In this document: positions 12,868 to 22,666 of the stretch, one piece after another
How positions within the stretch are numbered: the first letter of the stretch is position 1
Layout of the letters: each line of letters begins with the position of its first letter
The notes under the pieces: generated by a model
Seen by the model: only the letters and a program-made list of their open reading frames with translations
Told to the model about the DNA's origin: nothing
Database searches by the model: none
Program-made: the position numbers and the translations under genes
Source of the DNA: Mactra quadrangularis
Taxonomy: Eukaryota > Mollusca > Bivalvia > Venerida > Mactridae
DNA: 64,000 nucleotides
Assembly: GCA_025267735.1 (NCBI GenBank)
Contig: CM046299.1
Coordinates: 24,702,468-24,766,467 of the forward strand
Reading direction: 5' to 3'

Positions 12868-13100
12868 GTAAAGTTCCGTTATAAAGTCTGCATTAGTTAT
12901 TGCAAAAGTTTGTGATTTTTGATAATTCCCAAGTGCTTAATTTTTGAAAGGAAAGGTATATAAATTATAGTGTATACTTTTGCCGTACAATATCTGGATG
13001 TAAATGACCAAAGGCTAATTTAAGCTGATAGCTAATAAACATGTGTACTTATATATATTATATTAAGGCCATCCATTTTGATGTTTCTAATATTGGAACT
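12868..13100. mobile_element. CAGTAAAGTTC MITE, copy 1
   Basis: The left end CAGTAAAGTTCCGTTATAA mirrors the right end TTGGAACTTTACTG. TA precedes the left end. Related copies are at 42357-42457 and 51406-51573. Confidence 0.55.
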
Positions 13101-13853
13101 TTACTGGTTTGAAAACAATCATGATGCACATGCAGGATTGTATTTTGATGACCCAAATTTTAATACAATCTATAATATTGTTCGTTTTTTCTCAACTGTC
13201 AAAACATGAATAATTTCATGGTGAATGCGTTCATCAAAACCATCGTTGTAATACATCCATGAGTTTCCGTGTGTATTATGATCAAGTAAAGCTGTTTATG
13301 CCGTATGATATGTTTTAATCAAGATATTTTTAATAACAATTAGGCCGCCAGTACAAAAACAATGCATTCAGTCACCATGTAATTATTCAAGCTTTGACAG
13401 TTGAGAAAAACGGACAATAAAATGTAATATTTATATTTGAACAACCAAGGTGTATATTTATTATAGTTATTGTTTTATTACCTACTGTATCTTTTAGTGT
13501 TGCTTCTTCATAATTGGAGCATAGACAGCTGTTGTTTTATGTTCTGTTAAAATATATGTGTTTTACCTTAAGCGATGATTCTTGAAAGTAAATTGAAAAC
13601 CAGACATTCTGCTAATCAGAAAGTATAATGATAGAAAATTGGAACCATACTGTGATGCTTGGCTTTGACCTGGTTCACAAAAGTAATACAGGCATGCAAG
13701 CCTTTCATCAACTCAGTTTACTGAACCTGGTTTTTAGAGTCTTCTCTGTCAGGGTGATGAGGATTATCTCCAGCATTTTTCTTTTATCTTTTTTTTTACA
13801 ATTATACCCACTACAAAACATTGTGTAGAACAAAACATTAACTCCAAGCAGAA

Positions 13854-13918
13854 GTAGCTCAAACTCTTTCAAAATAGCTCAAACTCTCTTAAAGTAGCTT
13901 ATGCTCTCTCCAAATTAT
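13854..13918 (+). repeat. Short tandem repeat, ~22-bp unit, three copies
   Basis: AGTAGCTCAAACTCTTTCAA, ATAGCTCAAACTCTCTTAAA and GTAGCTTATGCTCTCTCCAA follow one another. Confidence 0.6.
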
Positions 13919-14560
13919 TACCGAGTCAGAATATGGCACTTGAGCATTTTATAGCTGATCTTAGCTCATCCCTGATATTGTATGTACAATAGCATTATTA
14001 TTTCTATCATACAAACACTATTATGACTGCCTATTGTGGGTAATAATGATTTAACCTTTTTTTGAGACTCCACTTAGAAGAGTTCCAATCTTCTCTAAGA
14101 AGAGTTCAAAACTCCACTTTGAAGAGTTCAAGTTAATATTCTTTGGGTTTATTACATTATTTCTTTTACCCTTGGATATAAGAACCCATTGTCTTTATGA
14201 TTGTGTAAGTAAGAGCAAGTAGGTTATTGTTAATTTTCGGGAACAAAACACTTGAGTTTTAATATGAAGGTAAAGTATTAAGAGTAATTTCCTTACAGAT
14301 TGCAAGTATGTCATATTTTCTTAGTGGCTGATTTTATTAACTTTTTCAGCTGTTTTTCATCATGTGTGTATCAAGTAAGCATTGAGCACTGAACACTCAG
14401 TTTCAAGTGAGCTTGTTAGAACTATATAAGTCATGGTAACCTTGTTCAAGCTTCAAACTTGAGTAAATACTCTTTGTTTTTTAAGTCAAATTAATCATTC
14501 TAAGATCTTAGTCTTGACAGTTTTCTCTTTGGTGAATCAAGATATATTTATCCTATGTGC

Positions 14561-14690
14561 CCTTCTAGCTAGCTCAGTTGGTAGCCAACTAGTCTACTGA
14601 TCGAGGGGTCATGGGTTCGATTCATTGGTGGGTCATACTTTCAGGGAGCTTGGTCATGAAATAATATCTATGGCCATTCTCCCTCCTTGT
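14561..14690 (+). mobile_element. SINE family 1, head fragment
   Basis: It has the tRNA-like head TAGCTCAGTTGGTAGCCAAC (A box) and GGTCATGGGTTCGATTC (B box), then GGCCATTCTCCCTCCT of the body. The 3' half is missing. Confidence 0.65.
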
Positions 14691-15718
14691 AATATTTGAT
14701 TCTATACCAAAAATATTCTTGACCAAAAAAAATCATATTAACATTTTGAAACAAAGACAATGTCAGACATTTCCTGTAACTAAGGGCTGCCATGGTATAC
14801 TTTGTGATGTTAAACTGCAGCTTCAAATTTTCAATTCATGTTTTGGTTAATTGTGTCTTGACCTAAATTGTTGCCATCAATGTTATGATTCTTTCTAACT
14901 CCTCTCCACTTTTTTTTTACTTGAGTTTAAACAGTTTTTGTTGCCTAAAAACCAGATGTAGATTGTTAATTATACTTATATAATTATAACCTGGACTGGT
15001 TCTCTTTTTTATGATGTCTTGTTGCTTTATTCATAGACTAAAAGATCAATAACCAGTCTGGCTTAAATATTTTCTTACCATTAAACATACCTTTACTGTT
15101 TTTTGATGGAATTCAGGTTTTGTGAAGAATGAAATGTTGTTTTTTATTTAACATCCTGTTTCTCCTTGCCAGAATTTTGAATGTTTTATGTCGAGAATGC
15201 AATGCATACCTTCCTTGCACATGAAGAATAAAATATGCTAAATTAAGCGCCAGTCATTTCAAGTTTTATTATTGCTACTTACCTGTCATCGCTTAGACAG
15301 CTGATTATAGCTGGTTTCCTTCTTTTTAATCCATCATGCTTCTCTCATATTTTAAATCCTTAGAAACTGGGAACCATCTTCATGTCAATGGGTGTGAAAT
15401 TGTAAATGTTAATTGTTTTAGTTTGTTAATTTTAGACTTGCCCTTTTGTCATGTCATTTTATTCTGTTCAAGGTATTTGACATTTATGTTTAAAATTAAT
15501 GATAATTTAACATTTGCTTGCTTAAATGTTCCTTTAATACATCTTAAGAGCTTTCTCTGCTTTAGATCATAATCTTAGAATTAATTTTCCTTTACTCAGT
15601 GTGAAAGTTAATTTACCTTGAAATTTTCATTGACCTTTCCTCACCTTAAGCTGACAGATTTTTATCACATGACCAGTGAAGGGTCACATGACTCAAGGCA
15701 ACTTATAAACCAGCAGCA

Positions 15719-15925
15719 TGTTCAGTTACCCTGAACGTTCCAAAACATTCCGTAACGGAAGTGTCGGAATAACTCAACCCAAAGACAACTCAACCCGAGA
15801 CAACTTTATTCCCTACTAACGAATTAAGTTGTCCCAACTTTGGGTTGAGTTTTGCACAAGTTGAGTTGTCTTCAGGTTGAGTTCTCCCGTACCAGTAATG
15901 TTAGCTAACAGTAGTTACTGAACAC
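15719..15925. mobile_element. Palindromic TGTTCAGT MITE, copy 1
   Basis: It starts TGTTCAGTTACCCTGAACG and ends AGTTACTGAACACA, with internal inverted blocks (ACTCAACCCGAGACAACT versus AAGTTGAGTTGTCTTCAGG). The 46107 copy is the same length and clearly homologous. Confidence 0.7.
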
Positions 15926-16229
15926 AGACAAGAATTTCTACATAGAATCAAACTAGTGCAAACCAATACAATTACCATTGCTTACTGATACAGACGGGTG
16001 ATACTACTTAAATATTATAGATTGATTTTTGTTATTGATTTGTACATGTATCACTTTTCTATAATCCCTAGCAACACACATGTCGTCAACAGATTTTTAT
16101 CGTAAATCAAACAAATATAGAAAATATGATCATATTTATATTTGCTTTCTAATTGACTCTCGGCATACTGTTATCTTTATGTATTGTGAAGCTTTTTTTG
16201 TTTTGATTTTTTGTTTTTGTTGAGTTTAC

Positions 16230-16510
16230 TGTCATAGCAGCTTATTGCATAATTATGTCATATCGCAGCATTCTGTCAACCTTATCTCCCTTGCTGGAAA
16301 GTCTTTATCTCTGAATTCAGATTTAATCATTTACTAGGCGCATATTTCCATCAGTGACTGACGACTGCCCAAGAATCAGTAGTAGGTGGGTGAATGGCCG
16401 AAGAAATTATTTCATGACCAAGGTCACAAAAGTATGTCCTGCCTGAAAATCAAATCCACGACCCCTTAATTTGTAAACTTGTGTGCTACTGGCTAAGTTT
16501 AAAGCCAGAA
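16230..16510 (-). mobile_element. SINE family 1, minus-strand copy
   Basis: Reverse-orientation body (TCAGTGACTGACGACTGCCC; GAATGGCCGAAGAAATTATT) and tRNA-like head remnant (ACGACCCCTTAATTTGTA; GTGTGCTACTGGCTAAG). Diverged. Confidence 0.65.
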
Positions 16511-17404
16511 GGTGGTTGTAATGTAATAATCTACATTCATTAGTATGAGGAAATACTCCGCTTAGGAATCTGTCCTTTAAGGTACTCCAGAATCTTTTAT
16601 GTTGATCAATCCTTGACTCAAGTCTTGATACCAATTTACAGGAAGGAAGTTCGATTGTTTTTGAATATTTTGTTATTGTCAGCTTTTTATCAACAAAGGT
16701 ACAGAATCTAGCTGGGTGCAGTTTGTAACTTAATTGACTTGATATAAATTGAAATTTTGGAACTTGGACATCTGAGTATTAAAAACCATACTTTTAAACC
16801 ATGATATTGCTTGAACTCCATTTAAAAAGTTTAAAAAGTCAATGACATTGTATGCCTTATTTGAGACAGACAAGTTCTTTTGATTGTTTACCCAGCCTGA
16901 CTGCATGGAATGTTTATTTTATTATCACAAATAATGTTTAAATATCTTCTTACAAATATCGTGCCAAAATGTTTTAAAATTAGAGAATATGCATTTTCTT
17001 AATCACTATTATCGAATTTGTTTTCTTAAAAATTTTAGTTATCCGTTGCTATTGTAATTTTTTTTATTTTGTATTCAAATTTCATTGTCTATTGTTAAAG
17101 ATATATAAGTGACGAAATTAAAGAAAATTAATTTTGCAAAAAAAACATTATTGACATATTGTATTTATATTTAAATAGTTTTTGACATGTTAAAAAAAAT
17201 TAAAAAGTATCCACCTCTTGATTTAATTCAATTATGAAATTTCATAAATATTTTAAGACATGCCATGTCCTAAAAGATTTAAAATCCGCGTCGAAAATTA
17301 CCGATCGTTTCCGTAAGTCACGTGACTCGCATATTTAAAGACACAACTTATAAATCCTGGACATCAAAGGAAAATTGTAGTATAGTGGTTATATCATAAT
17401 AGTC

Positions 17405-17456
17405 ATGAAAATTTCAAGTATTACATGTTTCATGACTTTCTCGTGTTTGCTGGCAG
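17405..17456 (+). CDS. Possible signal-peptide first exon
   Basis: ATG at 17405 opens MKISSITCFMTFSCLLA, which has a short basic start and a hydrophobic core like a secretion signal. It is followed immediately by a consensus donor, GGCAG|gtgaaa (donor at 17457). It leaves one base, the same phase that the LL5-like exon at 22667 accepts and that the ORF at 17882 would accept through AG at 17880-17881. Upstream are CACGTG at about 17319 and an AT-rich stretch. An intracellular LL5 protein should have no signal peptide, so a separate small secreted product, or chance, is more likely. Confidence 0.2.
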
Positions 17457-17618
17457 GTGAAATAAATTGAGGCCCGTTCATAGGTAAATTTTGAATTTGG
17501 TTGTTTGGTAAATATAAATTATACATGTTTATGCAAACTATACATTTTTTATGAAATAATCATTGCTCTTGTATAAACTCATTTTATCCTACTATAAAAC
17601 AAAATACAATCAAGTAAA

Positions 17619-17780
17619 ATGGCTAGAAGAAGGATAGTTATGTTTGTCACAAATGATCAACATGAAGTACTAAGGTCTTTCATTCGTGACAGAAATTGGG
17701 ATGTTGTTATTGAAGTTGTAAAACTTCCTCCACCACCTAGAACACAGCATTTTCAGGGGTTTATTGATTGTCCTGAATGA
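17619..17780 (+). CDS. Small ORF, 53 aa, unrecognised
   Basis: ATG at 17619 (AAAATGG context) to TGA at 17778. The product begins MARRRIVMFVTNDQHEVLRS and has a basic start, a charged middle (FIRDRNWDVVIEVV) and a short KLPPPPRTQ segment. Codon use looks more protein-like than neighbouring AT-rich sequence. AATAAA follows at about 17831. A second open frame follows at 17881-18081 (GTG start or spliced; contains RDPRYIDRRAFARLARGNPR and five cysteines if joined to 17456). I recognise no family. A chance ORF inside a mobile element is a fair alternative. Confidence 0.22.
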   Translation: MARRRIVMFVTNDQHEVLRSFIRDRNWDVVIEVVKLPPPPRTQHFQGFIDCPE

Positions 17781-18136
17781 TTCTGTTCACTATGTATAAC
17801 AAATGAGCACTTAGGACTGGTGGCCTAAAGGGAATAAAGATAGACATATCTTGTATTCAAGATAAAGAAAATGCCTCTAAGTGTGTTTCTTGGCTATGTT
17901 ATGCAATCGGGGAGTTTGGAGGGATCCAAGATACATAGACAGGAGGGCATTTGCGAGACTGGCACGAGGCAACCCCAGATTTCATCAGCCTGAGCTGATA
18001 CCTGAGTGCGTACTTGCACAGTGCAAAACTTGGCTACCAAACCCTCTAAACTGTCCATATATGGGTCACAAATGGCGATAAAACAAGTCGGGAAAACATA
18101 ATTGTTTATCCACTGTGGTATCAGCACTCGATTGCT

Positions 18137-18448
18137 TGTTTTTTTTGGGGTTTAACGCCGTTGTTCACATTATATAAGTTATATCACGGTGGTCAGTCAA
18201 CCGGCTCACTACTCCAGGAAAGGCTAAATCTCTAGATTTAGCTTTTAACCACCTACTAAGCGCATACTTTCGTCAGGGACTGACAACTGCGCTACATTAT
18301 TAAAAATAATTGGTAGTAGGGAGAATGGCCGTAGAAATAATTTCATAACCAAGCTCCACGAGAGTATGCCCCGCTCTAAAATGAAACCTACGACCCCTCA
18401 ATCAGTAGACTTGCGAGCTACCAACTTAGCTAATCGGGCGGCTGTACC
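18137..18448 (-). mobile_element. SINE family 1, nearly complete, with target-site duplication
   Basis: Minus-strand copy beginning with T-run and GGGGTTTAACGCCG and ending with the tRNA-like head (CGAGCTACCAACTTAGCTAA, TCGGGCGG). It is flanked by CGATTGCT at 18129-18136 and 18449-18456, an 8-bp target-site duplication. It sits inside the TTAA-bounded block. Confidence 0.78.
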
Positions 18449-18699
18449 CGATTGCTCGCCGTTTGTATTGACAGATTTAAATCACTTCAGTTGCATCAAA
18501 GAGTTTAACTCAAACCCAAAACAGCAAATATCATTGCCAATTATGAATATTTTTCAAGTGTGTGATGAAACGATCATTATCAACACTGCATTTGAACTAG
18601 GTTCATGTAGTCATTGCAGGGCCTCAGAAAGTATGTTCATTAATCGTAACATACTGAAATACTACCGTTATATCTAGCCCGAAAAAAGCGTGCAACACA

Positions 18700-18960
18700 G
18701 ATGTCAAAATTTGCGATAAGTTGTGTCTTTAATGAGGTAAACCAAAGTATGTGCCGCATATTTCAAGCTTTGACATTTATCATGATTACGTTTTTTTTTA
18801 CCGGAACACCGTTTAATATGCAAATTAGCAACTGTCGTAATTTTCCGCTGACGTACGAGTCTTATCGGCCATTTCCGTGAAATGGCCTCTGAAAGGAAAA
18901 TTGGGTTATTTCATCCGTCGTCATCTGTGTGATGGATGGTAATCGCTGCATTTTTAATTC
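18700..18960 (+). promoter_or_regulatory. Promoter-like, CpG-containing block upstream of the big exon
   Basis: Unlike its surroundings this block is rich in CpG. It contains ATGCAAAT (octamer-type site, about 18818), GACGTACG (about 18850) and a perfect 9-bp inverted repeat GGCCATTTC-CGT-GAAATGGCC (18867-18887). An ATG in good context at 18881 opens MASERKIGLFHPSSSV and then stops. It could be an alternative 5' exon/promoter region or the outer end of the 17.3-18.7 kb element. No transcription start can be fixed. Confidence 0.2.
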
Positions 18961-21049
18961 ATAGTAATTTTAATGACCAAAGATCACTATTATGCAATTT
19001 TTTTGCTTTATTTGATATCATGATGGTTCTTATTTCTCGTCACTTTTATGACTTTAAATCTTATTTTGTTTATATTTCCATATCGTATAGTTGTTTATTT
19101 TCGTATCACTTTACCATATTAGATTTAATTCTGACAGTTTTCTACTATGTGTTGAAACGTGATACTCTACTTATGCAAATTTAGGCTTGTTAAAATTTTG
19201 AAGGATTAATTTAAATGTTAAAAATTGAAATATTTAAAACTTGATTTGTACATACTGAGTTATTTTGAATTAACATTCCATTGTCATTTCAATGTCTTAA
19301 GCTTAGTTTGTCACATTGACAGGAATTATTTTATATTACATGTGAGGATGGCTTGTTATAAAAGTGTTTATCTTGTTTTAGAATTCAACTAATGTGATTA
19401 ACATGATGTCATTTAATTTATGTTGAGATGTCATTAAATTTCGTGCTATATGTAAGATTCTCAAAATGCTCAATGCAGTTTTATGTGGTTGTTAGAAAAT
19501 CTGACTTTAATATCTGGAACTAATCTCTGTAAACAGATATTTTATAGACCAGGGTCAAAGAATCTGTGGATATTGGTCACCAGAGGTCACATAAGATGAC
19601 CTTTGTGTCAACCAATCAGTATATAGCTTTTATCTAGAGGAAACTTTAGGAATTTCAAAAAAAATTCAAACTTATTTTAAAGGGATTTGTTATTCACTGA
19701 GTGTGATTGGACCATTCATTAAGAGTTGCTTCATGAATATTATAATTGTCAAGTTCAGCTGATTCTAACCCATACTGCATGCTTTTCAGATGTAAAATAC
19801 ATGTAAGTGAGTAGGGGAGCTGAGAAGTTTAGGTTGGGTTTTAATCAGATTTATTTGAAACCTAATGAAATTCAAAGCTGATGAACATGTCTCAACATTT
19901 TATGACAATTTTACAAATCATATAACAAAATGCTTAACCCACTAGTGGTGAATAGTGAAAATTGATTAAGGCTGGTACAATTTACTTATTTTATATAATC
20001 TGGCTAGTTAACAATTTGGTAAATAAAGTATTACTAAAGAATGTAAATCAGGCTAGTTGTTGAGAAATCTTTAAAGGTAAAGACTAAATGTATTTAGGTG
20101 ATTCTTCCTTGAAAACAATTTTAAGAAACTATGGTTGTATTTGAGTATGATTCACTGTTTGAAACTTAATTTTGTCGGACATGACGTGCTTAGTTAATTT
20201 TAACATTAGTTCAAATTAGATGTTATATATTCAAGAACACAGTTGGTGTATGTTGATAATTAAAATATTCATGGTATTCTAAATCATGTATATAAAGTAA
20301 ATTCAGGGGTCAGGATTGAATATGACATCACCTTGTTAACATTGTCATGAAAGGAAAAACTTGAAACAAAAAAAAGTGCTCTGAAATATGTTTGTGTCAT
20401 TACCACTGGTGGGGGAGACTGAAGAGTCATGTTTGATATTTTATCATTGGTACTAAACTGTTGTAAATTTGTATAAACAAAGATATAGATAATTTCTAGA
20501 TACATTAGTTTTGTATCACAGTACTTAATGTTAGCATTCTTGAAATAGTTGATTCAGGGGCATTGTTGAAATTATCTATGGGCGTAGGTAAGGACTCATT
20601 TACAGACATGTTTTCTATTCATATACTTGTCAAACTGTCTCATTGAGTAGAGTTAAAGTTTATAACAGTGTTCTTATATATGTCCACCTACATATTATTT
20701 GTATGTTATTATAAAATAGTTCACTCGACATGTTGTCATTCTGTAGTTAAAAGTTTATTATATGTTATCATAAAATATGTTGCTCCACATGTTATTTTGG
20801 TTGAGTTTAAAGTTGACTTCAAGTTTTTTTGAGTGGGCAGGCAAGATTGATAAAAAAACTGGGTTTTTTTATTAGTTTCATTATGATTAAATTAACAAGC
20901 TGATTTGAATTTTTATTCAATTGACTTACTTGAGGTCAACGGCTTATTTAGCTGTAACATGCTGGTATAATAGTAATCTTGAAGTTAAAAGTTCACATAC
21001 TTTTTTCCCATTTAAGCTTTACTTGCTTACATGATTTTTATCTGCATCA
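18961..21049. other. Non-coding stretch, AT-rich
   Basis: No exon or repeat family seen. AGGTCA-type motifs cluster near 19550-19610 (GGTCACCAGAGGTCACATAA, GATGACCTTTGTGTCAACC). Confidence 0.5.
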
Positions 21050-21545
21050 TTGAATCATTGACTTTTTATGGCCAACACTAACCTTTGAACTGCAACCTTG
21101 ACTATTGATCTGTAATGTTGACCTTTTATCTTCAACTTTGACCTTTGACATAAAACATTGGCCTTTATTCATCAGCAACCTTGATCTTTCACCTTTAAGT
21201 TTATTCAGTATTCTTTACTTTTGTATGTTATGATGTTTGTTTTGTCTTGTTGTGGTTTGATCAGCCATATTGACATTGGATCTATCAGCGAGCTTGTTCT
21301 TTGATTAGACCCATTGACCTCAATTTTGTACTTTTTTGTTTTCTTGATCTTTCTATCACCTTGGTGATTGATCTTTCTCATTGACATTTTATCTGTAGTA
21401 TTGACCTCGACTTTTGATCTGTCATTTTGATGTCAATTTGTAACTGTTATGTATGACCTTGACCTTCTCTGACCTTGATCTTTGATGTGTAATATTAACC
21501 TAGTATCTATGACCTTGAACTTTGATCTATCACCTTGACCTGATT
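21050..21545 (+). repeat. Degenerate TGACCTT(T)GA-rich tract
   Basis: At least nine TGACC(T) motifs lie within 500 bp (for example TGACCTTTGA, TGACCTTGACCTTCTCTGAC, TGACCTTGAACTTTGATC). They occur in a loosely repeating pattern of 'TTGACCTTTGATCTGTAA' type. It looks like a decayed simple tandem array. TGACCT is also a nuclear-receptor half-site, so binding is possible but unproven. Confidence 0.55.
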
Positions 21546-21638
21546 GAATTGTTTCCTTGTTATGTAGGCCTATACCTGTATGACTATAAGAATAATTTCA
21601 AAAACTGTTGAGCCATTATAATCTTATAAAGAGAAATG

Positions 21639-21827
21639 GGAACCCGGGTCGGTAGCTCAGTTGGTAGCACGCCAGGATTTGGAATGTCATGTCCCAATGC
21701 GGGTACAGGTTAGAGTGCCACCTGGGGAGGTTATACCCTTCCATGAAAGCTAGGTTAGGTGCGCTGGATGCTGTAAAATGACCTTAATGTATAGACGCGT
21801 TGTTAAACCCAGTAAAATAAATAAATT
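21639..21827 (+). mobile_element. SINE family 2 with 10-bp target-site duplication
   Basis: tRNA-like head GGTCGGTAGCTCAGTTGGTA and a short body (GGGGAGGTTATACCCTTCCA; GAAAGCTAGGTTAGGTGCGC), ending in AATAAATAAATT. AAGAGAAATG is duplicated at 21629-21638 and 21828-21837. It lies about 0.8 kb upstream of the big exon. Confidence 0.82.
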
Positions 21828-21837
21828 AAGAGAAATG

Positions 21838-22666
21838 AAACATTTCTAGAATTTTCAGATAAAACTAATATTACATAATATCTTCTGGTACATCTAGACT
21901 TGTAATGAACTCTGATATAATAGTTTGATCAAAGTAGAAAACATACATGATATCTCTTTCATTGGTTTAATCATTTTTTTATATATTCATTAAGATAATA
22001 CTGGATTTTAAATGTCTGTTCCAGTTCTTTTAATGTTTCTAAGATTATATTTATTAAATATAATTGAATATGATATATCTTGAAGTAGCAAAAAAGTTTT
22101 AGTTGATATTTGAACTTACAGTGTTTGAGTTTGTGATGATTTTAAAATGATGATATTTTGGTAAGGTTCGTACACTTTGGGATTTTGTTAAATTCTTGAT
22201 ATTGTTGGGGATAATGATAGTAATTGTTAATTACTGGTAATATAAATTGTTACTGTCAAATTTTGTCTTTTTAGTTGTTGGTTTTATCTTAGTTGCTTCT
22301 TGTGTTAATATAATGGTATTTTGTGCATATTCAGATACTTACAGTCATATATTGGCATTATGTATGCACTGTATTTTAATTCTGCCACATTCTATAAAGT
22401 TTTGAGCATTTTGTCTGATATTAATTTAAATATTAAGCTTTTGTCCTCTTAACACTTAAATTATAACCATTTTGTCCTCTATAAACTTAAATTCTTTATG
22501 TTTTGTCTTTTATTGAAGTTTACAGCATGTGGTCTGCTCATAAGGACCAAAAATTCATATTTGCATCAACATGTGATGTATATTGTATGATGCATAGACA
22601 TTTTTAAGTTGTTTGAATGTTTTCGTTATATTAAAGTTCTATATTTTATCATTTGTCTACTTTCAG
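21838..22666 (+). other. Intron sequence upstream of the big exon
   Basis: AT-rich intron ending in the acceptor ctactttcag at 22657-22666. No earlier exon of the gene was found anywhere from 1 to 22666, so the preceding intron is at least 22 kb or the exon is short and missed. Confidence 0.6.

Larger units (their letters stand above)
13101..15718. other. Non-coding stretch between MITEs
   Basis: It holds the short tandem at 13854-13918, repeated AGAAGAGTTC motifs near 14075-14130 and the SINE head at 14561-14690. Otherwise nothing is recognised. GTCACATGAC-type motifs occur near 15665-15690. Confidence 0.55.
17334..18731. mobile_element. Possible TTAA-bounded element with 17-bp inverted ends
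   Basis: TTAAAGACACAACTTAT at about 17335-17351 recurs as its reverse complement at about 18714-18730, so both outer ends read TTAA. Sequence just outside is also loosely inverted (GAAAATTAC near 17294 and GTAATTTTC near 18836; GCATATT near 17329 and AATATGC near 18815). The interior holds small ORFs (17405, 17619, 17882) and a later SINE insertion (18137-18448). TTAA duplication is typical of piggyBac-type elements, but the inner end AGACACAA is not a piggyBac terminus I recognise. It could instead be a small gene between two related promoter-like sequences. Confidence 0.3.

Noticed and set aside
18366..18677. 103-codon ORF starting MPRSKMKPTTPQ
   Set aside because: Its first part is the minus-strand SINE head read in the wrong direction.
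22609..22666. Start of the 818-codon frame as the true N-terminus
   Set aside because: It begins with TTG, has no ATG, and is followed by a textbook acceptor at 22666; the first 19 codons are intron sequence.
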